A stretch of DNA of 23,093 bases. It comes from TH-plancto1 sp031431195. Its GTDB lineage: Bacteria > Planctomycetota > Planctomycetia > Planctomycetales > Planctomycetaceae. Both the position numbers and the translations under genes were made by a program. The DNA lies in the NCBI GenBank assembly GCA_031431195.1, contig JANPCU010000112.1, forward strand, positions 1 to 23,093. The letters are read 5' to 3'. Each line of letters opens with the position of its first letter. The first letter of the stretch is position 1. The notes under the pieces are model-generated. The model was not told the origin of the DNA. It saw nothing but the letters and a program-made list of their open reading frames with translations, and searched no databases. Below, piece by piece: positions 1 through 7,529 of the stretch.

Positions 1-24
1 GGCTGCAAGCCTAACCCACGAGAC

Positions 25-669
25 TTACGCCTTTTGACGGGCGAATTGTCCAACGGCTTCCTGAATGAGGCGTTCCTGATCTGCCCCGGTCAAGGCCCGT
101 CCGACCACTTGTTCAGTGGCTTTCGAGACCTGATGAGCCAGTGTCGAGAACAACTCGTCGAGAGCCTGATCCTTCGCCCGGTTAATCTCGGCGATGGCGC
201 GATTCTTAATCGCTTCCGCCTCGACTTCGGCCTGCTTGGTGATGTCGAGCTTCGTGTGTTCCGCGTCACGTCGAGCTTCGGCCAGGATTTCCTTGACCGT
301 ATTCTCGACCGCTTCGAGGCGTCCCTTGTGCTCTTTCATGAATGCCGTGGCTTGCACCTTGGCGTCCTCCGCATCCGCAATAGCCTTGCGGATTCCTTCT
401 TCACGGTCGGCCAAAGCTCCGAGGATCTTCGGCCAAGCTGTGTAGTAGAGACCCGCAGCGAGGAGACCGAACACAATCGCGGAAAAGATCGCCAAGTCAG
501 TCCGGAACTCGCCCGGATCCTTGTTGACATCCTTCTCACCGATGTGGGGATGCTCCGCTGCACCTGCAGCGTGACCAGGAGCACTATCTGCCTGGCAAAC
601 CCCAGCTGCAATCACGACAGCAACCAGACCAGCGAGACCGTGCCGAGCGAGCCAAGATAAGCGATTCAC
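25..669 (-). CDS. atpF: F1Fo ATP synthase subunit b (peripheral stalk)
   Basis: Subunit b anchors the stator stalk that holds F1 against the rotating c-ring. The protein has an N-terminal hydrophobic stretch ending in an AGVCQA-like cleavage site (about residues 1-27), a low-complexity His/Ala linker, a membrane span at about 60-80, then a long charged coiled coil rich in Ala, Glu and Lys, as expected for b. I chose the GTG at 669 because AGGA lies 7 nt upstream and it begins directly with a signal-like sequence; a GTG at 684 would add five residues and has no visible ribosome site. At 214 aa it is longer than the usual 156-170 because of the extra N-terminal segment. It lies 43 nt downstream of atpE. 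The operon continues past the left edge, where atpH would be expected. Family assignment is firm; the signal peptide is inferred. Confidence 0.93.
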   Translation of the reverse strand: MNRLSWLARHGLAGLVAVVIAAGVCQADSAPGHAAGAAEHPHIGEKDVNKDPGEFRTDLAIFSAIVFGLLAAGLYYTAWPKILGALADREEGIRKAIADAEDAKVQATAFMKEHKGRLEAVENTVKEILAEARRDAEHTKLDITKQAEVEAEAIKNRAIAEINRAKDQALDELFSTLAHQVSKATEQVVGRALTGADQERLIQEAVGQFARQKA

Positions 670-712
670 GAGTTCATCCTGCACACGGTGAGAGGTGATT
701 TGACAGATCAGA

Positions 713-1003
713 CTACTTGTTGCACACGACGAGCGCGAAGAATGTAAAGCCTTCGATCAGGGCAGCAGCGATGACCATGGCCACCGTGATTTTCTGAGCG
801 ACTTCTGGCTGGCGAGCCATGCTCTCCACGGAAGCGGCACCGATCTTGGCGATACCCAGTGCGGCACCGATCGCCACAAGACCAGCACCGAATGCGCCGC
901 TGAACTCGATCAGCGATTTGCCACCGCCATCTTGAGCCATGGCAGGAGCAGTACAGAGGAAAACGGCGACAAGCGCCACGCAAATCCGAACCCGACTCTT
1001 CAT
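713..1003 (-). CDS. atpE: F1Fo ATP synthase subunit c (proteolipid ring)
   Basis: Subunit c forms the rotating membrane ring that carries protons or Na+. The C-terminal 72 residues form the classic hairpin: a glycine-rich first helix, the polar loop around SMARQPE, and a second helix with the ion-binding glutamate in ALIEGF. I see no clear Na+-coordination pattern (no Gln in helix 1 and no Ser-Thr after the Glu), so proton coupling is more likely. Residues 1-24 look like a cleavable signal peptide ending APAMAQ, so the precursor is 96 aa. ATG at 1003 is preceded by GGGAGAG with a 6-nt spacer, which settles the start; an upstream in-frame ATG at 1060 has no such support. It sits between atpB and atpF. 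Confidence 0.95.
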   Translation of the reverse strand: MKSRVRICVALVAVFLCTAPAMAQDGGGKSLIEFSGAFGAGLVAIGAALGIAKIGAASVESMARQPEVAQKITVAMVIAAALIEGFTFFALVVCNK

Positions 1004-1092
1004 CAATCTCTCCCAACAGAAACACGAGTGGTTTTTGAACCGGGACGCGCTGCTCAACACCGAGCAGTCGGTCGCAGACCGGATCGTACAGG

Positions 1093-2094
1093 TCAGTGAG
1101 CGGTTGCATGGCCGTGACCATGCTCCTCTTCGTGGTCATGATCGCTATGACTGTGAATCACAGAGGCCAACCACAATGCCGCCAGGAAGGTGAACACATA
1201 AGCCTGCAAGAAGCAGACCGCTAGCTCCAGAACACTCATCAACGTCGATCCCACCGTGACAAAAAATGCCACAGTCCCCCAACTCTGTGCCGATGCGGCA
1301 GCGGCTGCGGAGATCATGGCCATCAGTGTCGCGAGCACCAAGTGGCCGGCCACGATATTCGCGAGCAGGCGAATCCCGAGAACTGCGTGTTTAATCACCA
1401 GCCCGAGCACCTCGATGACGAAGATCATGATGCAAATCGCATACTTCAGCGGAGCCAGCCACATCGGCAAGTCGAGCTTCGGGATCATGTTGGTCCAGAA
1501 GCCGACGACACCCAAGCTCTTAGATCCCGCATAGACCGCGTGAACTAACATGAACGCACCTAGCGTCAATGTGAGCGAAAAGGCCCCCGTGGCAGCCCCG
1601 ATCCACGGCAGCATGCCGATCAAATTCGAAATTAGAACGAAGAAGAAGACAGTCCCGAGCAGTGGTACGTACTTATCGCCATCCGGCCCAATTGCTGAGC
1701 GAGCGATGTCGTCACGAACAAAGACGACCATCCCTTCCAGTGCATTCCAGCCCTTACCCTCGGGGGCTTTGTCAGACCGAATCACACTGGCGAACTTGCG
1801 AAAGGCCCAGAAGAGGAAGATCGCGACCACCACCTCGATAATCATCACCTTGGAGATACAGAAGCCGCTATCGGCTGTGTAGAGATTCTTGAGCGTCCCG
1901 AACGGCTGAGGAATGACGATCTTCCCAGCCAAGGCTTCATTGTAATCTTTGAGAGAAGCGTGAGGGTGATCTTTCTGCAAATTGACCTTCAGCGAGCCAG
2001 GCAAGTCCTCAGTCGACCTATATGTCGGCCGCCACAGGAACTTCGGCACTTCGAAGAAGTAAGCATCCTTGACGTGCAGAATCGGGTCAGCCAT
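1093..2094 (-). CDS. atpB: F1Fo ATP synthase subunit a (ion channel half)
   Basis: Subunit a provides the two ion half-channels beside the c-ring. The 333-aa protein has five or six membrane spans and the hallmark helix IRLLANIVAGH, whose arginine is the essential residue facing the c-ring glutamate. An N-terminal soluble extension of about 85 residues precedes the first span. The C-terminus ends in an unusual His/Asp/Glu-rich tail (about residues 314-333). The start overlaps the stop of the upstream AtpI-position gene by 8 nt, suggesting translational coupling. Assignment is firm. The tail could bind metal, but that is inference. Confidence 0.95.
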   Translation of the reverse strand: MADPILHVKDAYFFEVPKFLWRPTYRSTEDLPGSLKVNLQKDHPHASLKDYNEALAGKIVIPQPFGTLKNLYTADSGFCISKVMIIEVVVAIFLFWAFRKFASVIRSDKAPEGKGWNALEGMVVFVRDDIARSAIGPDGDKYVPLLGTVFFFVLISNLIGMLPWIGAATGAFSLTLTLGAFMLVHAVYAGSKSLGVVGFWTNMIPKLDLPMWLAPLKYAICIMIFVIEVLGLVIKHAVLGIRLLANIVAGHLVLATLMAMISAAAAASAQSWGTVAFFVTVGSTLMSVLELAVCFLQAYVFTFLAALWLASVIHSHSDHDHEEEHGHGHATAH

Positions 2095-2635
2095 GCGTGT
2101 TCCGCGGAGCGCGGCCTTTCCCCAATGGAGCGACGAACGTGGAAGAACTGCTCACGATATCGACCACCAGAATGGTTTCAACCGTGAGCGACACCAAAAA
2201 CAGCGGAACGTGAATTTGAATCAGATTGTCTATCGGCCACCCGGGGTGTGAAAGCTGCCAGGCAGCTGCCGCGATGAGCGGGCCTAGGGTCCGAAACAAG
2301 ATCGAGGACATCACTCCTGTGAACGCCTGCGGCCCCCCAGTGGTCATGCCGACCACCCAGAGAGCTGTCCCCGCCGAAACGGTGCAAGACACCATCGAGA
2401 AGATCGCGAATTCGGCTCCCGCCGACCCGTGATGCTTCCCATTCCACCACCAAGCAATCAGGCCCGCCAAACCCATCACCCCAGCCAGCAGGACCAGCCG
2501 AGCAAGGAGAAAGCCACGAGGCAAGGCTCGGATAGCCGCTGACTCGACACCTGCCTGCTCGCTCGCCGACACTTCATCAATCGGACGGGCATCCTCACTC
2601 TTTGGATCCGGTCTTTCGGGGGGTGTCGCCATCAT
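2087..2635 (-). CDS. four-span membrane protein in the AtpI position
   Basis: I do not recognise a named family with certainty. The 182-aa protein has a charged, proline-containing N-terminus of about 38 residues, then four hydrophobic segments at about 40-65, 73-97, 107-130 and 140-162. It lies between atpZ and atpB, overlapping both (about 41 nt with atpZ and 8 nt with atpB). That is the place AtpI or AtpR-like proteins occupy in other ATP synthase operons, where they assist c-ring assembly or Mg2+ supply. That role is inferred from position and topology only. The start is uncertain: a GTG and two ATG codons are adjacent (2638, 2635, 2632), with GGTGAAG just upstream; I chose the first ATG. 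Confidence 0.8.
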   Translation of the reverse strand: MMATPPERPDPKSEDARPIDEVSASEQAGVESAAIRALPRGFLLARLVLLAGVMGLAGLIAWWWNGKHHGSAGAEFAIFSMVSCTVSAGTALWVVGMTTGGPQAFTGVMSSILFRTLGPLIAAAAWQLSHPGWPIDNLIQIHVPLFLVSLTVETILVVDIVSSSSTFVAPLGKGRAPRNTHG

Positions 2636-2852
2636 CACGCTTCACCAGCAGAATGAGGGCGGTAAATCCCGAGGCAAAGCCGAACACAAACCCAATCAAC
2701 GTCCAGAAACTGGTTCCGTACCGCTTGTCGAGCCAGTCCCCACCCAGACCGGGCAGCACCATCACCACACAAATCGCCAAGACCCGAGACACCCACTCCA
2801 TCGCCAACGACTGTTGACGCTGCTGTTGACGACGATCAGGTTTCAGGCTCAT
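2595..2852 (-). CDS. atpZ: AtpZ/AtpI-type ATP synthase accessory protein
   Basis: A small (85 aa) protein with a basic, Gln/Arg-rich N-terminus and two transmembrane helices joined by a short loop. The second helix has the glycine-rich LIGFVFGFASG pattern typical of the F0F1-ATPase accessory family (PF09527, AtpZ/AtpI). Members sit at the front of ATP synthase operons and are thought to help assemble the c-ring or act in divalent cation transport. Here it is the first gene of the operon. I chose ATG 2852 (MSLKPDRR), which has GGAG about 11 nt upstream; a GTG at 2864 would add four residues. Confidence 0.82.
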   Translation of the reverse strand: MSLKPDRRQQQRQQSLAMEWVSRVLAICVVMVLPGLGGDWLDKRYGTSFWTLIGFVFGFASGFTALILLVKRDDGDTPRKTGSKE

Positions 2853-2907
2853 GCAATTACTCACTCCACTCAGCCTGTCCTACCCAGACATAATCCGAGT
2901 CAGCCTA

Positions 2908-2936
2908 GCCATAAGAGTGTCACACCGTATTCGCAA
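2908..2936 (-). promoter_or_regulatory. possible promoter of the ATP synthase operon
   Basis: On the minus strand TTGCGA (2936-2931) is followed after 17 nt by TATGGC (2913-2908), about 55 nt before the atpZ start. Only the hexamer positions and spacing support it; the -10 match is weak. Confidence 0.25.
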
Positions 2937-3124
2937 ATTATCGAGCGAGACCAAGCGGCGTCAAAACACCCAACCGGTTTCCAGTTTGATTCCCACCGGT
3001 GGGCGACAACTTCCCAAGAGTGAGATTAGACGGGGACGACTCCAGACGAACTCACTCGGATTGTCCTTCGTGCGACCGATAATCTCAACATCCAGTCCGC
3101 TGGCCGCACTCGACTCGCTGGCTG

Positions 3125-3814
3125 CTACCGCACCTTTTGCCACAACCCGCGATAAATCGGCAGCCCCAGCTGGCGTTTCTTCCGCTCGAAACTGGTCTGG
3201 TAATCCATGTCGTGTTCCGGAATTCGCTCCAGGGGGGCGACCAGCTTCTGGAAATCGGGATGGTGATCCATCAATGACTCGATCACCCCGAAGTATTCCT
3301 CAACATCGGTCCAGGAGTGCAGCAGCCCGCCCACCCGGAGCAGTCCAGAGGTCTCCTGGGCAAACAGATCGTTAAACACCCGCCGCTTGCGGTGTCGGGC
3401 CTTCCACCAAGGATCGGGGAAGTAAACATGCACTGCGTTGACTGATCCGGGTGCAATCAGCTTGCGATAGGCGATATTGACATCGCCGCCCCAGATACGG
3501 GCATTCGGCGATTCCAGCTTCAGCAACCGCCGCGAGGCCCTCCGGCCTTCTTTGTAGTCGAGTTCGATCCCGACATAGTTCGTGCCCGGATTCCGCAGGC
3601 TCGCCGAATGTGCGAACAGCCCGCGACCGCAGCCGACATCCAGCTCCACGGGGTTCAAGTTTCCGAAGTACCGGCCCCAGTTGAGGCCCTGCGGATGCGA
3701 CTCGACTAACTCCGTAATCGGCTCGAACCAGGGGCGCAGATCGTCCCGCAACTGATCGGCAGTTTCGGGGCCCTGGTCGTCAGGTTCCGCTTCAGCAGAC
3801 ATACGTGTCATCAT
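3125..3814 (-). CDS. trmB: tRNA (guanine-N7)-methyltransferase TrmB
   Basis: TrmB uses S-adenosylmethionine to methylate N7 of G46 in the variable loop of many tRNAs. The 229-aa protein shows the SAM-binding motif LDVGCGRG, the acidic YVGIELD motif, and the family signature VYFPDPWWKARHRKRR. The C-terminal TSFERKKR segment also matches the family. A soluble N-terminus of about 50 residues precedes the Rossmann fold. The start at 3814 (ATG ATG) lacks a clear ribosome site; ATG at 3802 is an alternative. It precedes the ATP synthase operon on the same strand, separated by 272 nt, so it is probably a separate unit. Confidence 0.95.
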   Translation of the reverse strand: MMTRMSAEAEPDDQGPETADQLRDDLRPWFEPITELVESHPQGLNWGRYFGNLNPVELDVGCGRGLFAHSASLRNPGTNYVGIELDYKEGRRASRRLLKLESPNARIWGGDVNIAYRKLIAPGSVNAVHVYFPDPWWKARHRKRRVFNDLFAQETSGLLRVGGLLHSWTDVEEYFGVIESLMDHHPDFQKLVAPLERIPEHDMDYQTSFERKKRQLGLPIYRGLWQKVR

Positions 3815-3938
3815 CTCGTCGGAGTCGTCTCACTGGTCACTGGCTTAGCCCAAGCACGGACTGCCACACGACTCGCGAGTATAACGAGAGACTCGCGCGG
3901 GGTGATGTCTCCCCCCGAGTATTCGCCTTTTTCACACC

Positions 3939-4024
3939 GTGAGCAGTCCGGCGCTAGCCGCCGATTCCGTTTAGACTGGCCCTGAGGTGACAGTGCAACC
4001 GGTGGCTAGCGCCAGCCTGCCCAC
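3939..4024. repeat. degenerate inverted-repeat element (GTGAGC family, copy 1)
   Basis: The left arm at 3939-3967 and right arm at 3995-4024 are imperfect inverted complements sharing the core GCGCTAGCC and its complement GGCTAGCGC. The arms match the perfect 29-bp arms found at 10482-10591, so this is an older copy of the same family. Confidence 0.75.
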
Positions 4025-4030
4025 GCCCTA

Positions 4031-4078
4031 GACCCCCAGACTTCCGAAGTCTTCCGAGACTTCGGAAGTCTGGGGGTC
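4031..4078. terminator. perfect 21-bp hairpin between two leftward genes
   Basis: Arms at 4031-4051 and 4058-4078 are exact inverted complements with a 6-nt loop. The hairpin starts 20 nt beyond the stop of the pilin-like gene on the minus strand, so it could end that transcript. There is no T-run, and the arms contain a smaller nested palindrome around TTCCGAA, so it may instead be a dispersed repeat. Confidence 0.6.
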
Positions 4079-4098
4079 AGTCTCCACGAACTGCTCAC

Positions 4099-4338
4099 CT
4101 AGCGATGATCGGCATCGCTGAAGGAGACGACCTGACCGCTGCCGTTCTGATACGAGAACGACTGGTCCAGACTGCCGACTGCCGCCCCGACATCGTGCAA
4201 CTCGTGGTGGACGTTGTTCGAGGCTTCCGCCAGACCGGTCACCATGCCCAGGGTGGCAATGGTGCTGACCAGAGCCAACTCGGCCGAGATCACAAAACCG
4301 GCTTCATCCTGCCACAGCGCACAAGCGATACGTTGCAT
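4099..4338 (-). CDS. small pilin-like single-span membrane peptide
   Basis: A 79-aa protein with a short basic/polar N-terminus, then DEAGFVISAELALVSTIATL, a hydrophobic helix beginning just after an acidic residue. This resembles class III/IVb (Flp-type) pilin leaders and a small planctomycete family that I know only as hypothetical. The rest (about 40-79) is polar and ends in SFSDADHR. ATG at 4338 is preceded by AGAGGG with a spacer of about 8 nt, a good start; longer in-frame extensions upstream are not credible. It is divergent from the 605-aa membrane gene. A surface or pilus role is inference. Confidence 0.68.
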   Translation of the reverse strand: MQRIACALWQDEAGFVISAELALVSTIATLGMVTGLAEASNNVHHELHDVGAAVGSLDQSFSYQNGSGQVVSFSDADHR

Positions 4339-4658
4339 TTTCGAACCCTCTGTTGCACATCGGAAACATCTGTTCGAACCGGACTTTCCGGCCCCCCCAG
4401 AACCTAGGTCGAGGGCGGAGAGACGCAAAGATTGATTGCCGAAGTGTCTGTAAGAAATACAAGCGGCCAGCCAACACAACGATGGCACCCTAGGTAACGC
4501 TTGTGCCGAAAGTGATGAGAGAACTTGCGGGTGGACAAGTGTGACGTGAGTCGCCCTCTGCTTTCTGCCGTGAGCGCTGTACTCACTCGCTGGTCGCAAC
4601 GATCTCCAGACGCCACAATCCGGACTGCTGTCCCTCGAATCACGGAATTCCCTCTTCC
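4339..4658. other. divergent spacer between pilin-like gene and membrane gene
   Basis: This 320-bp stretch must hold promoters for both divergent genes, but I see no convincing -35/-10 pair. The heptamer CCTAGGT recurs in near-identical form (around 4403 and 4489). No RNA gene or ORF with coding character is visible. Confidence 0.4.
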
Positions 4659-6476
4659 ATGAAGCGCACGATCCCACTGCTGATTACCGCGTTGGGCGGC
4701 ATTGTGCTGGTGGTGGCGTTCTTTATTCCCGCATTTGAGTCGTGGGGGGAAGTCGCGTCGGTCTGGTTTGATATCCTGGCCGCGATCGCGTTCATTCTCG
4801 GCGGGGGCAACCTGTTCAAGGTCCACCTCAAGTCCATCAGCGACCGCAAAAAAGGTTGGGGCTTCTCAGCGGTCACGCTCGGAGTATTCCTCCTGATGCT
4901 GTTCCTCGGACTGTCCAAGATCGGCAGCCACCCCTCTCCTAGCACCGAGTTCCACGGTGAATCATTGGTCCACTTCCCCCTGGAGTGGATGCCCGAGTAT
5001 TCGACCAGCGGCCAATTGCGAGAGAGTGCCGCTGACACTCCAATCCCAGCTGCTGTCAAAAGACAGCTGCAAATCGCGGATGGTCAACTACGATTCCGAG
5101 GCTGGGTCGATGGATCGCAGTCCGGGACGCTGGATGCGCTGGATGACAAGTTGGCCTGGCGTTGCTCGTGCGAGAAGCTCAGCGAGATGGCTCAACCGCC
5201 CGTCGAGCTACGAGGCCTGGTGCGGCATCTCGCCGACCATGACAAACTGGCGTTTCGCGGAGTGATGTCGACTGAAGCAGAACGAGCATTACAGGCGTTG
5301 TTCGTGGACCAGCCGTTGGCAGTTCCCGCGATTGCCGAGTTGGCTCGCCGCTCCCGTCATTTGACTTCCACCGCCACGTTGCCTCCGGCGTCATTTCGAG
5401 TCCCCGACTCGTTGCAGGGGGTCGTCTCGGCCTCGTCATTCGGGGTGGTGATCACCGGTCCGATGTCGACAGAACTCCGCGACCAGCTGGCTCGGGGGGC
5501 ATGTCACTATCCATTAGCGAAACCACTGATTCCACAGGGCCGAGCCGCTCTGCTGTCCGACATCGAGCAGCAAGGCCGACCGCTCACGGAATTCCAACGG
5601 CAAGCCTTCGAGCGGTACTGCAATAGTCAGTGGAAGATGGAGCTGTTTATCCAAGTCTTGGAAGGCACGGGGGCACCGAAGTCGGGTCTGAAGTCCAACT
5701 GCCAGCTGTGGGAGGAGCAACGTGCCGGGGCTCTCGAACTGACCAGAGTGATTCCCGCCAGCGGCGTCTTGGAACCCATGACCGTCGAGCAGCGGGCCCT
5801 CTTGATGGCGTACGAACAGACCCCCGCGATGACGGCCTCTTCGCTGCTCAAATTGCTCACAGCAGCTGGACTCTCCACTCCTCGAATGGTCGCCGTCGAG
5901 TCGTTCCTGGATCAACTCCCGACGATGGGGGATCGCAATAAGGCGATCTGCATCGAACTGCTGAAAGCCGGTCCGCTGACTCGTGGGCAGCGAGACTGGT
6001 TACTGGCCGACGCCCGGTCGCAGTATGCCTGGCGCCGAACAGTCGGCGATCTGTATGTGCAGGCTCACACGAACCTGTATCCGTGGTCGGGCGACTACGC
6101 CGAATCGGGGACGCCGTTTGACTGGATGTATCTGTGGGTGCTGCAACCGCTGATGACAACGACGTTCGCACTGCTGGCGTTTTACGTGGCATCGGCAGCC
6201 TTCCGGGCGTTCCGGGCCAAGAACCTCGAAGCCACGCTGCTCCTGATCACCGCGTTGATCATCATCTTTCGGGCCACCATGTTCGCGGGGTCTGTCCAGG
6301 TCACGTTGCCCGATGACTCGCAGCTGGGGATGGACCGGATCTACGCCTTTGTGATGAGCGTCTTCAACACCGCAGGCAATCGGGCCATCATGATCGGCAT
6401 CGCCCTCGGGATCGCATCGACCAGTCTCAAAGTGCTACTGGGGATTGATCGGTCGTATCTGGGGTCGGATGATTGA
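4659..6476 (+). CDS. multi-pass membrane protein of unknown function (605 aa)
   Basis: I do not recognise the family. Three hydrophobic segments lie near the N-terminus (about 4-24, 33-52, 68-86), followed by a soluble region of about 390 residues with no motif I can name, then three or four more spans (about 492-515, 524-544, 572-595). The middle region alternates short helical segments and contains many Leu/Arg/Gln, with no obvious nucleotide or metal site. The ATG at 4659 starts directly with a membrane segment but has no Shine-Dalgarno match. It is followed after 84 nt by another membrane-anchored unknown protein on the same strand, so the two may form one unit. Confidence 0.85.
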   Translation: MKRTIPLLITALGGIVLVVAFFIPAFESWGEVASVWFDILAAIAFILGGGNLFKVHLKSISDRKKGWGFSAVTLGVFLLMLFLGLSKIGSHPSPSTEFHGESLVHFPLEWMPEYSTSGQLRESAADTPIPAAVKRQLQIADGQLRFRGWVDGSQSGTLDALDDKLAWRCSCEKLSEMAQPPVELRGLVRHLADHDKLAFRGVMSTEAERALQALFVDQPLAVPAIAELARRSRHLTSTATLPPASFRVPDSLQGVVSASSFGVVITGPMSTELRDQLARGACHYPLAKPLIPQGRAALLSDIEQQGRPLTEFQRQAFERYCNSQWKMELFIQVLEGTGAPKSGLKSNCQLWEEQRAGALELTRVIPASGVLEPMTVEQRALLMAYEQTPAMTASSLLKLLTAAGLSTPRMVAVESFLDQLPTMGDRNKAICIELLKAGPLTRGQRDWLLADARSQYAWRRTVGDLYVQAHTNLYPWSGDYAESGTPFDWMYLWVLQPLMTTTFALLAFYVASAAFRAFRAKNLEATLLLITALIIIFRATMFAGSVQVTLPDDSQLGMDRIYAFVMSVFNTAGNRAIMIGIALGIASTSLKVLLGIDRSYLGSDD

Positions 6477-6484
6477 GTCGCACT

Positions 6485-6523
6485 GCGCTCCGCTGCGCAG
6501 AGCCTTCGTGTCGCGGCTAAACG
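6485..6523 (+). repeat. dispersed GCTCCGCTGCGC repeat, copy A
   Basis: A 39-bp unit beginning GCGCTCCGCTGCGC and ending CGCGGCTAAACG. It recurs inverted at 7437-7475 and direct at 11323-11360 with few differences, always between genes. Confidence 0.8.
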
Positions 6524-6560
6524 ATTTTGTTCGGTCGCTCAACTCTCAACGTTCTTTCAC

Positions 6561-7427
6561 ATGCTCCACTTCCTTCAAACACTCGATCGCCGCTGGATCT
6601 TCCTGCTGATGGCAGTGGCGGTCGCGGTCCCGACTTTGCTCCGGCTGAAGTTCGCGGAGACTCCGGGCCAGTTCTCGCAGGATGTCTTCAACGAGATCGA
6701 GAAGCTCCAGCCGGGGGACAAGGTGCTGATGGCCTGGGACTACGACCCCTCCACGGAAGGGGAACTCAGCCCGATGTCGAGAGCCTTCGCCAAACACTGC
6801 GCCGCCAAGAAGGTCAAACTCTACTTCATTACATTACTCCCCCTTGGTCCGCAGATGATCGAGAAGGCCATCAGCGATGTGATCGTCCCCGACTATCCCG
6901 ATCTGGTCTATGGCGAAGATTACGTGAACCTCGGTTTCAAGTCGGGCAATGAAGGGGTCATCAAGGTCATCATCACCAACCTGCGCGGGCTCTACACCAC
7001 TGATGCTCGCGGCATCAACATCGACCAGATCCCCATGTGCCGGGACGTGAAGAGCGTGCAGGATATGAAGCTGATCGTGAACATCAGTGGCTCCTACCCC
7101 GGCACGAAGGAGTGGGTGCAGTACGCGGTTACCCCCTACAAGAACAAACTCACTCTGGTCGGCGGCTGCACTGGGGTCCAGGCTCCGCTGCTGTTCCCCT
7201 ACATCCCCGAGCAGCTCAGCGGGCTGCTGGTCGGCATCAAGGGAGCTGCCGAGTACGAACAACTCGTCGTCGACAACTACCTGAAGGACAACCCAAACGA
7301 TCCCCGCTTCGGCGATGCCCGCAGCCGCATGGGGCCGCAGGCCATTGCCCATCTAGTCATGATCTTTCTGATCGGGTTGGGCAACGTCGTCTTCTTCTGG
7401 GAACGGCGCGTGAGACAATCGAGTTAA
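6561..7427 (+). CDS. unknown protein anchored at both ends (288 aa)
   Basis: The family is not recognised. The protein has one hydrophobic segment near the N-terminus (about 12-28) and one at the C-terminus (about 261-281), with a soluble alpha/beta-looking domain of about 230 residues between. Visible conserved-looking stretches are GDKVLMAWDYDPSTEGE, VYGEDYVNLGFKSGNEG and LTLVGGCTGVQAPLLFPY. The domain probably faces one side of the membrane and is held at both ends. It follows the 605-aa membrane protein by 84 nt and precedes the UbiA-type gene, suggesting a membrane-associated module. No enzyme class can be assigned from sequence. Confidence 0.85.
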   Translation: MLHFLQTLDRRWIFLLMAVAVAVPTLLRLKFAETPGQFSQDVFNEIEKLQPGDKVLMAWDYDPSTEGELSPMSRAFAKHCAAKKVKLYFITLLPLGPQMIEKAISDVIVPDYPDLVYGEDYVNLGFKSGNEGVIKVIITNLRGLYTTDARGINIDQIPMCRDVKSVQDMKLIVNISGSYPGTKEWVQYAVTPYKNKLTLVGGCTGVQAPLLFPYIPEQLSGLLVGIKGAAEYEQLVVDNYLKDNPNDPRFGDARSRMGPQAIAHLVMIFLIGLGNVVFFWERRVRQSS

Positions 7428-7436
7428 CTCCACGCC

Positions 7437-7475
7437 CGTTTAGCCGCGACGCGAAGGCTTTGCGCAGCGGAGCGC
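7437..7475 (-). repeat. dispersed GCTCCGCTGCGC repeat, copy B (inverted)
   Basis: Reverse complement of the unit at 6485-6523 with a few mismatches. Together the two copies flank the 288-aa gene in inverted orientation. Confidence 0.8.
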
Positions 7476-7529
7476 GTGCCCCGCCGTCCGCATTCGATCC
7501 GTCCGCATTCCAATACCGAACCGCCACTC

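Noticed and set aside
34..660. Rightward open frame over atpF
   Set aside because: The opposite strand encodes an unmistakable ATP synthase b subunit; the rightward product has no family features.
4482..4500. Sigma54-like TGGCAC near 4482
   Set aside because: No GC at the required -12 distance from the GG; the match is only to the -24 half.
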